DNA from: CAYUPI01 sp964446585
GTDB lineage: Bacteria; Verrucomicrobiota; Verrucomicrobiia; Limisphaerales; UBA8199
Length of the DNA: 64,000 bases
Assembly (NCBI GenBank): GCA_964446585.1
Contig: CAYUPI010000015.1
Location: 1-64,000, forward strand
Reading direction: 5' to 3'
Position numbers and translations under genes: made by a program. This document shows positions 57,551 to 64,000 of the stretch, piece after piece. A model generated the notes under the pieces. That model had not been told where the DNA came from, did no database searches, and saw only the letters and a list, made by a program, of their open reading frames with translations. Each line of letters begins with the position of its first letter. The first letter of the stretch is position 1.

Positions 57551-58294
57551 TTATCCCGCTGCCAGCGTCGCCAGATACCGCAGCTCCTCCTCCACATCAT
57601 CATGATGCTCAACCGTATGGGCCACCTCTTCACGCGCCAATTCCGCTAACCGCTGCCGCAACCGGGACACGGCCACCGTCACCGCGCGCACGGTCATGCC
57701 CATCTCGCCCGCCACGGCGTCATAGTCCCCCGCTCTCGCTTCGGAGGAGAGGAAGGTCTTGAGAGCCTCGTACTGCTGCGCCCTGCCACTGCTTTCGAAC
57801 TCATCGCGCAAGCGCGTGAGTGCGCGCTGCAACAGCTCCAGTGCCCATCGCCGGTCATAGGATTCCTCCGGCGTCGCCGGTGCGCTCAGCTCGAGCACGT
57901 CGGCTTCCTGGCCGAGTTCTTCCCAGGAGACGAACGCCACGGTGCCCCCGCGCTTTAGCCTCCGGGACTTTTCCCGGTCATGCGCAAGGAAATGCTTCAC
58001 TGACGCCAGTAGAAACGAGCGGAACCGACCCCGCCGAGGGTCCGCGGCGCGCAAGTAGCCGCGCTCCAGGAAGCGGGCGAAGAATCCCTGCGTCAGGTCG
58101 AGCGCATCGTGTTCGTTGTACCCCAGGCGACGGATGAAGAAATACACGGGTCCCCAGCAGTCACGGCACAACCGTTCCAGCGCGTCGTGGTCTTCCCGCG
58201 ACGCATCGCGGCCGGCGCGCAATACCGTCGTCCATCGCGTCGTGCGGAACGATTCGGGCGGCGGCGCTTGAGCGGAGCTAGGGGCGAATTTCAT
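57551..58294 (-). CDS. ECF-type RNA polymerase sigma factor
   Basis: 247 residues from ATG 58294; 26 upstream codons of open frame are not conserved in type. Region 2 is 'LERLCRDCWGPVYFFIRRLGY' (in part) with 'DALDLTQGFFARFLERGYL', and region 4 is 'VAGEMGMTVRAVTVAVSRLRQRL', a helix-turn-helix for -35 recognition. 'RTTRWTTVLRAG' at the N-terminus is typical of the planctomycete/verrucomicrobial ECF groups that are often adjacent to Ser/Thr kinases. No anti-sigma factor gene is beside it, consistent with kinase control. The kinase is next but one downstream, after the RHS gene. Confidence 0.9.
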   Translation of the reverse strand: MKFAPSSAQAPPPESFRTTRWTTVLRAGRDASREDHDALERLCRDCWGPVYFFIRRLGYNEHDALDLTQGFFARFLERGYLRAADPRRGRFRSFLLASVKHFLAHDREKSRRLKRGGTVAFVSWEELGQEADVLELSAPATPEESYDRRWALELLQRALTRLRDEFESSGRAQQYEALKTFLSSEARAGDYDAVAGEMGMTVRAVTVAVSRLRQRLAELAREEVAHTVEHHDDVEEELRYLATLAAG

Positions 58295-58396
58295 CTCGCG
58301 CTCACGTTTTCTTGCCAAGCCGGAGAGCGGGCCATCGCTGACGATCGTTACTGCTGCGCCATCGCGCGTCAAGTATTTTTACGTTGAGCCTCCTCA

Positions 58397-58538
58397 AGGG
58401 CGTGTTGCCCAAATGCCGGAGCGCGGCCGTCCTCGGCCGCAGCAACTCTCGGACAGGACATTTCTCTCGAATTCCTGCACTTTCGCTCGACAGAATTCGG
58501 TCCTCTTCCTCCAGTTCTGCATTTGGGCAACACGCCCT
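58397..58538. repeat. Perfect 20-bp inverted repeat with inner REP-like hairpin
   Basis: Arms 58397-58416 and 58519-58538 are perfectly complementary over 20 bases (agggcgtgttgcccaaatgc and its reverse complement), with 102 bases between. Just inside the left arm is a hairpin gcggccg-tcct-cggccgc (58423-58440), a variant of the 6751 and 6834 hairpins with a swapped base pair. No transposase is present. The element fills the gap between the sigma factor start and the DUF1349 gene end and could act as a non-autonomous mobile repeat or as a transcription barrier. Confidence 0.7.
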
Positions 58539-58566
58539 CACGAAGTCTGGGCAGGCTCCCTTCCAG

Positions 58567-59223
58567 TCACTCAGCGGCACGCACGCGGAACTCGGTAACC
58601 CGCGCCCAGTGCCGGACGTCGGCGGCGCCCTGATAAAATTGAAGACTGATTCTGGCTTTGCCGGCCTCGGGAGTGGGCAAACTGCATTCGCCAACGTGTC
58701 GCCATTCCCCGGCATCAGAGGCGCGGAACTGGCCGCGAATTCTGTCGCCTTTGACAAAGAGCCGCAACCGGACTGTCGTCGATTCCAGCGGCAAAATGGC
58801 CACCGTACGCGTCTTGTCCTTTTCTTCCCTGCCCATCACCACGCTCAATTTGCCGTCAACGAATTCCTGCCCCAGCTTCACCATGTTGCTGTCGTCGTAA
58901 TACCAAACCAGGTCCACCTGCTCGTATTGGTGGCTCGGCTGGTTCTCGACCCTGACGCTGACTTCGATTTCTCCCTTTGCTGATTTGGGCGCCGGTCGCA
59001 CCAGCACATTGCGGGCGTTGTTCTGCGGGCCCCACATATTGCCTGGCTCAATCAGCACCTCCAAACCGTGCGGCGTCACTCGCCAGGCTTGCGGATGTTC
59101 TCTCACCCACGACCAGCCTTCTCCCAGCTTACCGGCGAACTCGTCCTGAAACAGAACCTCACCGGCTTCAACCACGCTGGCGAGCAAAGACAGAATCAAA
59201 ATCAAATGGGAGAGAGGTCTCAT
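58567..59223 (-). CDS. Secreted DUF1349/ConA-like protein
   Basis: 218 residues from ATG 59223, with signal 'LSHLILILSLLASVVEAGEVL'. The body follows the DUF1349 pattern: 'DEFAGKLGEGWSWVREHPQAW' (in part), 'QYEQVDLVWYYDDSNMVKLG' and 'SVVMGREEKDKTRTVAI', with the C-terminal strand 'ISLQFYQGAADVRHWARV'. These are concanavalin-like beta-sandwiches that bind or process glycans; no catalytic acid pair is obvious. Upstream frame to 59361 is not signal-like and is excluded. It is divergent from the lipase-maturation-factor gene. Confidence 0.82.
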   Translation of the reverse strand: MRPLSHLILILSLLASVVEAGEVLFQDEFAGKLGEGWSWVREHPQAWRVTPHGLEVLIEPGNMWGPQNNARNVLVRPAPKSAKGEIEVSVRVENQPSHQYEQVDLVWYYDDSNMVKLGQEFVDGKLSVVMGREEKDKTRTVAILPLESTTVRLRLFVKGDRIRGQFRASDAGEWRHVGECSLPTPEAGKARISLQFYQGAADVRHWARVTEFRVRAAE

Positions 59224-59422
59224 AGGTGTTTCTCCAAAGCTTCTTTTGCCTGCTGGCGATTGCATTTGGTTGGCGACAAATGATCCGCTGTTTCCACCGT
59301 TAGCAAGAACTTCTCGGCGTTCCAGCGCAAAATGATCGACCTTCGTGTCCGAAAAGCACATGACGAATACCCCCGGTGTCCCTTGAGTATTGTCGAAAGA
59401 TATCTACTGTCAGGAATCAAGC

Positions 59423-61099
59423 GTGAGAACTGCCAACGACGACCATCTTCGGAAGGCTCTGCCCAAACCTTCGCCTTCCTATTGGCTGACGCGTTTCCTC
59501 ATCCTTCGACTATTGGGCCTCGTCTATCTCATTGCTTTCCTGGCGGCCGCAAACCAGATCGTTCCACTCGTCGGGGAGCACGGCTTGCTGCCAGCGAGGC
59601 TCTTTCTGGAGCGAGTCGCGGCCCATTTCGGTTCGAACCTCGACGGTTTTTTCCAAATGCCCAGCTTGTTTTGGATTCACCTCTCGGACCGTTTCCTTGT
59701 CTTCGCGGCCTGGGCCGGCGCCGCGTTGTCCGCGCTGGTTTTGCTTGGCTACGCCAATGCCGCCATCTTGACTCTGCTTTGGGCGCTTTACATGTCCTTC
59801 CTGAACATCGGCCAGGATTGGTATGGCTACGGCTGGGAAATCCAGCTTCTCGAGACTGGCTTCCTGGCCATCTTTCTTTGCCCCTTGCTCGACGGGAGGC
59901 CCTTCCCAAAACATCCACCGCCCCGGCTTGTCATCTGGATGTTTCGCTGGCTCATCTTTCGCATCATGGTGGGCGCCGGCCTTATCAAACTCCGTGGTGA
60001 CCCCTGCTGGCGCGACCTCACCTGCCTCTACTATCATTATGAGACCCAGCCGATTCCTAACCCGCTGAGCTGGTGGTTGCATTTCCGGCCGCACTGGTTC
60101 CATAAATTTGGCGCGCTTTGGAATCATGTCATCGAACTGCTCGTGCCCTGGTTCGCCTTTTACCCGCAACTGGTGCGGCACATCGCCGGCGCTTTGCTCG
60201 TTAGTTTCCAGATCGTTCTTATTCTGAGTGGCAATCTTTCGTTCCTGAACTGGCTGACCATCGTCCCCGCGCTGGCGTGTTTTGATGATTCACTCTTGGG
60301 AAAGCTCCTGCCGCGCTTTTTGGTCGAACGCGCCACGAGCGCGGGCGATGCAGCCGGACTTCCGCCGCAACAATTTGAAGACTGCAAAGCTCTTCAGTCT
60401 GAAAATCTCACCACTCTCAGGTCCTGCTTCCAGTTCGCACGCAACTGGTTCACCCATTGTCGGCGGATTGGTTTAATAGGGCCGATCACGCCACAGGAAA
60501 TTGCGGCGCTGGTCCTGGCGTTGGTCGTCTTTGCCTTGAGCCTCGCCCCGCTGGCGAACATGCTGTCGTCTCGGCAAATGATGAACACTTCCTTCAACCG
60601 CCTGCACCTGGTCAACACCTACGGCGCATTCGGTAGTGTCGGCCGGCTGCGGCCAGAGATCGTTTTTGAGGGCACTGACGAATCCATCCTCACCGAAACC
60701 ACTCGTTGGAAGGAATACGAATTCAAAGCCAAGCCCGGCGACCCGCTGCGGCGGCCCGCTCTCGTCGCGCCCTACCAGCCGCGGATCGACTGGCAGATCT
60801 GGTTTGCAGCCATGTCCACACCCGACCAGTACCCCTGGACCCTCCATTTTGTGTGGAAGCTGCTTCACAATGACCCCGGGACGCTCAGGCTCCTCGCGAA
60901 CAATCCGTTTCCCCAAAAGCCGCCGCGCTACATACGCGCCCAGTTCTACCGTTACGAATTCGCGCCGCCAGGCGAGCCGACCGGTGCCTGGTGGAAACGG
61001 ACCTTGCTCGGAAGCTGGTTACCTGCGCTCTCGGCCGATGACCCTCGATTGCGCCGCGTTCTCGCAACCTACGGCTGGCTCCCTAATGCCGGCCACTGA
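59423..61099 (+). CDS. Lipase maturation factor family membrane protein
   Basis: 558 residues from GTG 59423, which has aggaa (59412-59416) at good spacing; an alternative TTG lies at 59390. The first half contains at least six hydrophobic helices and the LMF hallmarks 'FLNIGQDWYGYGWEIQLLETGFLAIFLCP' (in part), 'MVGAGLIKLRGDPCWRDLTCLYYHYETQPIPNP' (in part) and 'FHKFGALWNHVIELLVPWF'. The C-terminal part is soluble, with 'YEFKAKPGDPLRRPALVAPYQPRIDWQIWFAAM' (in part). The family is named from vertebrate LMF1, an ER lipase chaperone; the bacterial role is unknown. A 55-residue hydrophilic loop interrupts it near residue 295. Confidence 0.9.
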   Translation: MRTANDDHLRKALPKPSPSYWLTRFLILRLLGLVYLIAFLAAANQIVPLVGEHGLLPARLFLERVAAHFGSNLDGFFQMPSLFWIHLSDRFLVFAAWAGAALSALVLLGYANAAILTLLWALYMSFLNIGQDWYGYGWEIQLLETGFLAIFLCPLLDGRPFPKHPPPRLVIWMFRWLIFRIMVGAGLIKLRGDPCWRDLTCLYYHYETQPIPNPLSWWLHFRPHWFHKFGALWNHVIELLVPWFAFYPQLVRHIAGALLVSFQIVLILSGNLSFLNWLTIVPALACFDDSLLGKLLPRFLVERATSAGDAAGLPPQQFEDCKALQSENLTTLRSCFQFARNWFTHCRRIGLIGPITPQEIAALVLALVVFALSLAPLANMLSSRQMMNTSFNRLHLVNTYGAFGSVGRLRPEIVFEGTDESILTETTRWKEYEFKAKPGDPLRRPALVAPYQPRIDWQIWFAAMSTPDQYPWTLHFVWKLLHNDPGTLRLLANNPFPQKPPRYIRAQFYRYEFAPPGEPTGAWWKRTLLGSWLPALSADDPRLRRVLATYGWLPNAGH

Positions 61100-61380
61100 G
61101 CAGGAAATGCTCAACCAACTGCAAATGATTCCAGTTTCGATCTGCTGTGGGTTACCGCAGACTACGTAAGCCTGCTGAAGGAAATGCCCTGTTGTGCCCG
61201 AAGGTCTCTGTCTCCGCCTGCTTCTGCTTCCCTTGCTTTACTTTATTATTGGCACTCGAAGTTCGCCCTACTACTTATGGGATAGATGATCGGCGTTTGC
61301 CTTCGCCTCAGTTCATGGCTTTTGGCAAGTCAGGGATAGACGCTTCCGGTGGGCCAACCAGGGACGCTCCCAGGCGTCTG

Positions 61381-62679
61381 ATGCGGGCTAGTTTAATTGC
61401 CGCGCTGGTGGTGTCGGCGCTTGCGACCGGGGGCGCGTGGTTTTGGCGCACCCATCGGCCAACGCCCTTCGCGCCAAGTCCCCCGACGAATTGGGTGCTG
61501 GATTCTGCCACGCGTGTGCGCGACTGGCGCGAAGACATCGAGGTCCTCGAGCGCGAACTTCCCAAACGTCACCGGAACGCGTTCTTCAACTGCCGCCGTG
61601 AGGACTTCGAGACCGCGGTTGTAGAGCTGCGCGACGCCCTTCCGCGGCTCAGCGACGATGAGGTGGTCGTTGGCTTAATGAAGCTGGTAGCGATGATCGG
61701 GGATGCGCATACCGCGATCGACGTGGGTAGCCTCAAGCCCGCCTTCCATCAATTCGCGGTTTCGTTGTACGTTTTCAGCGACGGCCCGGTGCTCCTCGCG
61801 GCCCGCGAGGAGCAGAAGGACTTGATTGGATCCACGTTGCTGAAATTCGCGGGCGTCGGTGCAGACGAAGCATTCCGGCGCGTGATGGCGGCCTCGGCTT
61901 TCGAGAACGATGCGACGTTCATTGCCAGCGCGCCGAGGCTCTTATGCGTGCCGGAAATTGCGCATGCTGTCGGATTGATCCCGACCACCTCCCGGGCCAC
62001 GATCGTGGTACGGGACGCGCAGGGCCGAGAACGTGAAGTTGAGCTGACGCCCTTGGCCCCCGGCGAGAAGTTGACAACGACGGTCGTCGATGAGGGAAAA
62101 CTGCCGCTATCCCGCCGCAAGGGCCCGCACCATAACTGGTTCCAATTGCTACCGCAGCAGAAAGCGTTATACCTGCGCTACGATACTTGCTCAGATGAAC
62201 CAGGGCAAAGGGTGGCGGCGCTGGGGAACCAAATGCTCGCGGCGATCGACGGTAACCGGATCGAGCGCGTCATCGTCGATCTTCGCGGCAATGGCGGCGG
62301 CAACTCGGGGCTGCTCGAGCCATTTATCGGCGGGCTAAAGCGCCGCCCGGCAGTGAATCACCCGGGAGGCGTCATCGTGCTGATCGGCCGGCACACCTTC
62401 TCGTCGGCCTACATGCACGCGGCGTACCTCAAGAACAAGCTGGGTGCAACGCTCATCGGCGAGCCTTCCGGCCAGAAGCCCAACGCGTACGGCGAGGTAC
62501 GCTGGTTCGTCCTGCCCTACTCTCAGATCATCGTTCGACATTCGACAAAGTATTGGCACACTGCGAGTGGGGACCCGCCCTCGCTCGATCCCGACCTGAT
62601 CGTCCGAACCTCATCCGCCGACTTTTTTGGGTTGCGCGACCCGGTTCTCGAGACTGCACTGACTCTTCATTCCAAGTGA
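61381..62679 (+). CDS. S41-type (C-terminal processing protease-like) peptidase
   Basis: 432 residues from ATG 61381, with export signal 'LIAALVVSALATGGAWF'. The frame is open upstream to 61147, with another ATG at 61315, but that stretch is not signal-like. The N-terminal part contains 'VGLMKLVAMIGDAHTAIDVG' in the usual S41 helical cap. The protease core has 'ERVIVDLRGNGGGNSGLLEP', the nucleophile Ser in 'IGRHTFSSAYMHA' and a Lys-containing loop 'IGEPSGQKPNAYGEV'. No canonical PDZ domain is obvious between the two. It probably cleaves peptides in the periplasm. The next gene begins 79 bases further on the same strand. Confidence 0.85.
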   Translation: MRASLIAALVVSALATGGAWFWRTHRPTPFAPSPPTNWVLDSATRVRDWREDIEVLERELPKRHRNAFFNCRREDFETAVVELRDALPRLSDDEVVVGLMKLVAMIGDAHTAIDVGSLKPAFHQFAVSLYVFSDGPVLLAAREEQKDLIGSTLLKFAGVGADEAFRRVMAASAFENDATFIASAPRLLCVPEIAHAVGLIPTTSRATIVVRDAQGREREVELTPLAPGEKLTTTVVDEGKLPLSRRKGPHHNWFQLLPQQKALYLRYDTCSDEPGQRVAALGNQMLAAIDGNRIERVIVDLRGNGGGNSGLLEPFIGGLKRRPAVNHPGGVIVLIGRHTFSSAYMHAAYLKNKLGATLIGEPSGQKPNAYGEVRWFVLPYSQIIVRHSTKYWHTASGDPPSLDPDLIVRTSSADFFGLRDPVLETALTLHSK

Positions 62680-62758
62680 GCAATGGCGGATCTTCCGGCA
62701 GCGTTAGCTGGCGCTCGGCCCGAAGAGGCGTATAGTAACACCAACTCCTGACAACACT

Positions 62759-63919
62759 ATGAGCGTTCAACGAGCCGTCTCGCGCCGCCGGTTTATGGGC
62801 GGCCTCGCAACTCTCGCCGGTTACTACGGACTGCGCCCCGATCTCAATCTGCGGGCTCAAACGCAACCGGGCGCCGCCGACGTCGTCGAACGCAGCCGCG
62901 TGCCGTCAGACCAATACGACGCGGTCGCGAAGCTGTGTTTCAACGAAAATCCGTTCGGCCCGTCCCCCGCTGTGCTCGAAGCCATGACCCAGGCTTTCAA
63001 GTATGCCAATCGCTATGGTTACCCGGACGGCGGCATTGTCCAGGCCATCGCCGCGCACCATGGCGTGAGCACTGACAACATTCTCCTTGGGGCCGGCTCG
63101 ACTGAGATCCTTGAAGTCGCCGCTGCCGCGTTCCTCCCGGCTCACAAGAAAGTCCTCGGCGTCGAGCCAACTTTCAGCACAGTTTACGAATACGCCACTG
63201 GCATTGACGCCAGCGCCGTACGCCTGCCTCTGGGACCAGACTTCCGACAGGACATCCCGGCTCTTGTCAAAGCCGCCCGCGACAACCGAACCCAGCTCGC
63301 CTTCGTGTACCTCTGCAACCCTAACAATCCGACCGGTGCCGTGGTTCACAAGGAGGAAGTTAAACAGCTTCTGGAGGGCATACCCGAAGGCATTCCCGTT
63401 CTCATTGACGAAGCCTACCATCACTTTGTCGAGGACCCTGACTACGCGACGTCCTTTCCATATGTTCTTGAGGGGCGCCCCGTCATCATCGCGCGGACCT
63501 TCTCGAAGATCGCCGCCCTGGCCGGTCTGCGCCTGGGCTATGCCGTCGCCCCGGCCGCACTCATCGAGCGGATGCGCCGGCACCTGGGCACCATGCACAT
63601 CAATGTCCTCGCCAGGTATGCCGGTGTTGCCGCACTGAAAGACACCGCCGCCCAGACCGCCACCCGGACCACCATTCTCGGCCTTCGCAAAAAAACTACT
63701 GCGGAATTAACCGGCCTGGGCTACAAGGTTATTCCCTCCGAAACCAACTTCTTCATGGTGGACATCCGCCGCCCCGTCGGACCGGTCATCCAGGACTTTC
63801 GCCGGCGCCAGATCTTGGTGGGTCGTCCTTTTCCACCCATGCTCCAGCACCTCCGCGTTTCCATCGGCACACCTGACGAAATGCAGAGCTTCCTCACCGC
63901 CTTCAAGCAAATCGTCTGA
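62759..63919 (+). CDS. Tat-exported histidinol-phosphate aminotransferase-like protein
   Basis: 386 residues. The N-terminus MSVQRAVSRRRFMGGLATLAGYYG is a twin-arginine signal (Arg-Arg-Arg-Phe-Met). The mature part is fold-type I PLP enzyme, HisC/class I-II-like: 'CFNENPFGPSPAVLEAM', 'GAGSTEILEVAAAAF', 'VYLCNPNNPTGAVV', 'VLIDEAYHHFVEDPDY' and the PLP Lys in 'IARTFSKIAALAGLRLGY'. All expected cofactor contacts (NPNNPTG, the Tyr in DEAYH, the Lys) are present, so it should be active. Export of a cofactor-loaded enzyme explains the use of Tat. The periplasmic substrate is unknown; no his genes lie nearby. Confidence 0.92.
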   Translation: MSVQRAVSRRRFMGGLATLAGYYGLRPDLNLRAQTQPGAADVVERSRVPSDQYDAVAKLCFNENPFGPSPAVLEAMTQAFKYANRYGYPDGGIVQAIAAHHGVSTDNILLGAGSTEILEVAAAAFLPAHKKVLGVEPTFSTVYEYATGIDASAVRLPLGPDFRQDIPALVKAARDNRTQLAFVYLCNPNNPTGAVVHKEEVKQLLEGIPEGIPVLIDEAYHHFVEDPDYATSFPYVLEGRPVIIARTFSKIAALAGLRLGYAVAPAALIERMRRHLGTMHINVLARYAGVAALKDTAAQTATRTTILGLRKKTTAELTGLGYKVIPSETNFFMVDIRRPVGPVIQDFRRRQILVGRPFPPMLQHLRVSIGTPDEMQSFLTAFKQIV

Positions 63920-64000
63920 TCACCTGGGGCTGGGACCTTCTACCCTGCCTTCTGCATTCTACATTCTGCCTTTCTTCATCCCGTTTCCAATCGTAATCCG

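Overview
The window reads as ordinary chromosome of a GC-rich, Gram-negative soil or sediment bacterium. The most likely source is Verrucomicrobiota, in the Pedosphaera/Limisphaerales (old subdivision 3) area. This rests on gene content, not on a marker tree. The window has many secreted PQQ-type beta-propellers, a sulfatase and LamG-bearing proteins. It has an RHS giant, an ECF sigma factor near a zinc-ribbon Ser/Thr kinase, and a planctomycete/verrucomicrobial type of cytochrome fusion. It also has the 'TWPTSATGF...NPNW' C-terminal module common in that group. No transposase, integrase, phage gene, CRISPR array, rRNA or tRNA was seen.

Layout. 1-2.7 kb: small hypothetical genes, a terpene-cyclase-fold protein and a decayed AbiEii-type nucleotidyltransferase with its small partner. 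2.7-6.4 kb: core translation and GTPase block (rplU, rpmA, obg behind a good sigma70-type promoter, then ychF and infA). 6.4-14.3 kb: envelope and secreted enzymes, namely a YgdI-type lipoprotein, a catalytic/non-catalytic M16 peptidase pair, a PHP-esterase fusion and a ceramidase-like protein. 14.3-24.4 kb: accessory stretch with a DUF433/DUF5615 toxin-antitoxin pair, a frameshifted lipoprotein copy, topoisomerase IB, a glycosyltransferase, five lipoprotein or Sel1 genes and an ankyrin protein; a 48-bp direct repeat brackets part of it. 24.4-32.3 kb: sulfatase, HEAT-like and PQQ propeller pair, DUF3748 protein, a redoxin, and a redoxin-cytochrome c-copper monooxygenase-like fusion.

32.4-47.2 kb: metabolism. 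There are two alpha/beta hydrolases, two SDRs, a penicillin-acylase family protein, another propeller and an acyl-CoA ligase. A glycerol-3-phosphate operon (HAD phosphatase, GlpD, GlpT) closes the block. 47.5-58.3 kb: one strand carries ECF sigma, then a 2380-residue RHS protein, then a membrane Ser/Thr kinase. 58.4-64 kb: a DUF1349 protein, a lipase-maturation-factor homologue, an S41-type peptidase and a Tat-exported HisC-like aminotransferase.

The best candidates for something not well described are: the redoxin/cytochrome/copper-site fusion with its overlapping redoxin partner; the sigma-RHS-kinase locus with a cysteine-rich RHS tail and no visible immunity gene; and the lipoprotein/Sel1/ankyrin island with its duplicated 48-bp element. 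All functions are inferred from sequence alone.
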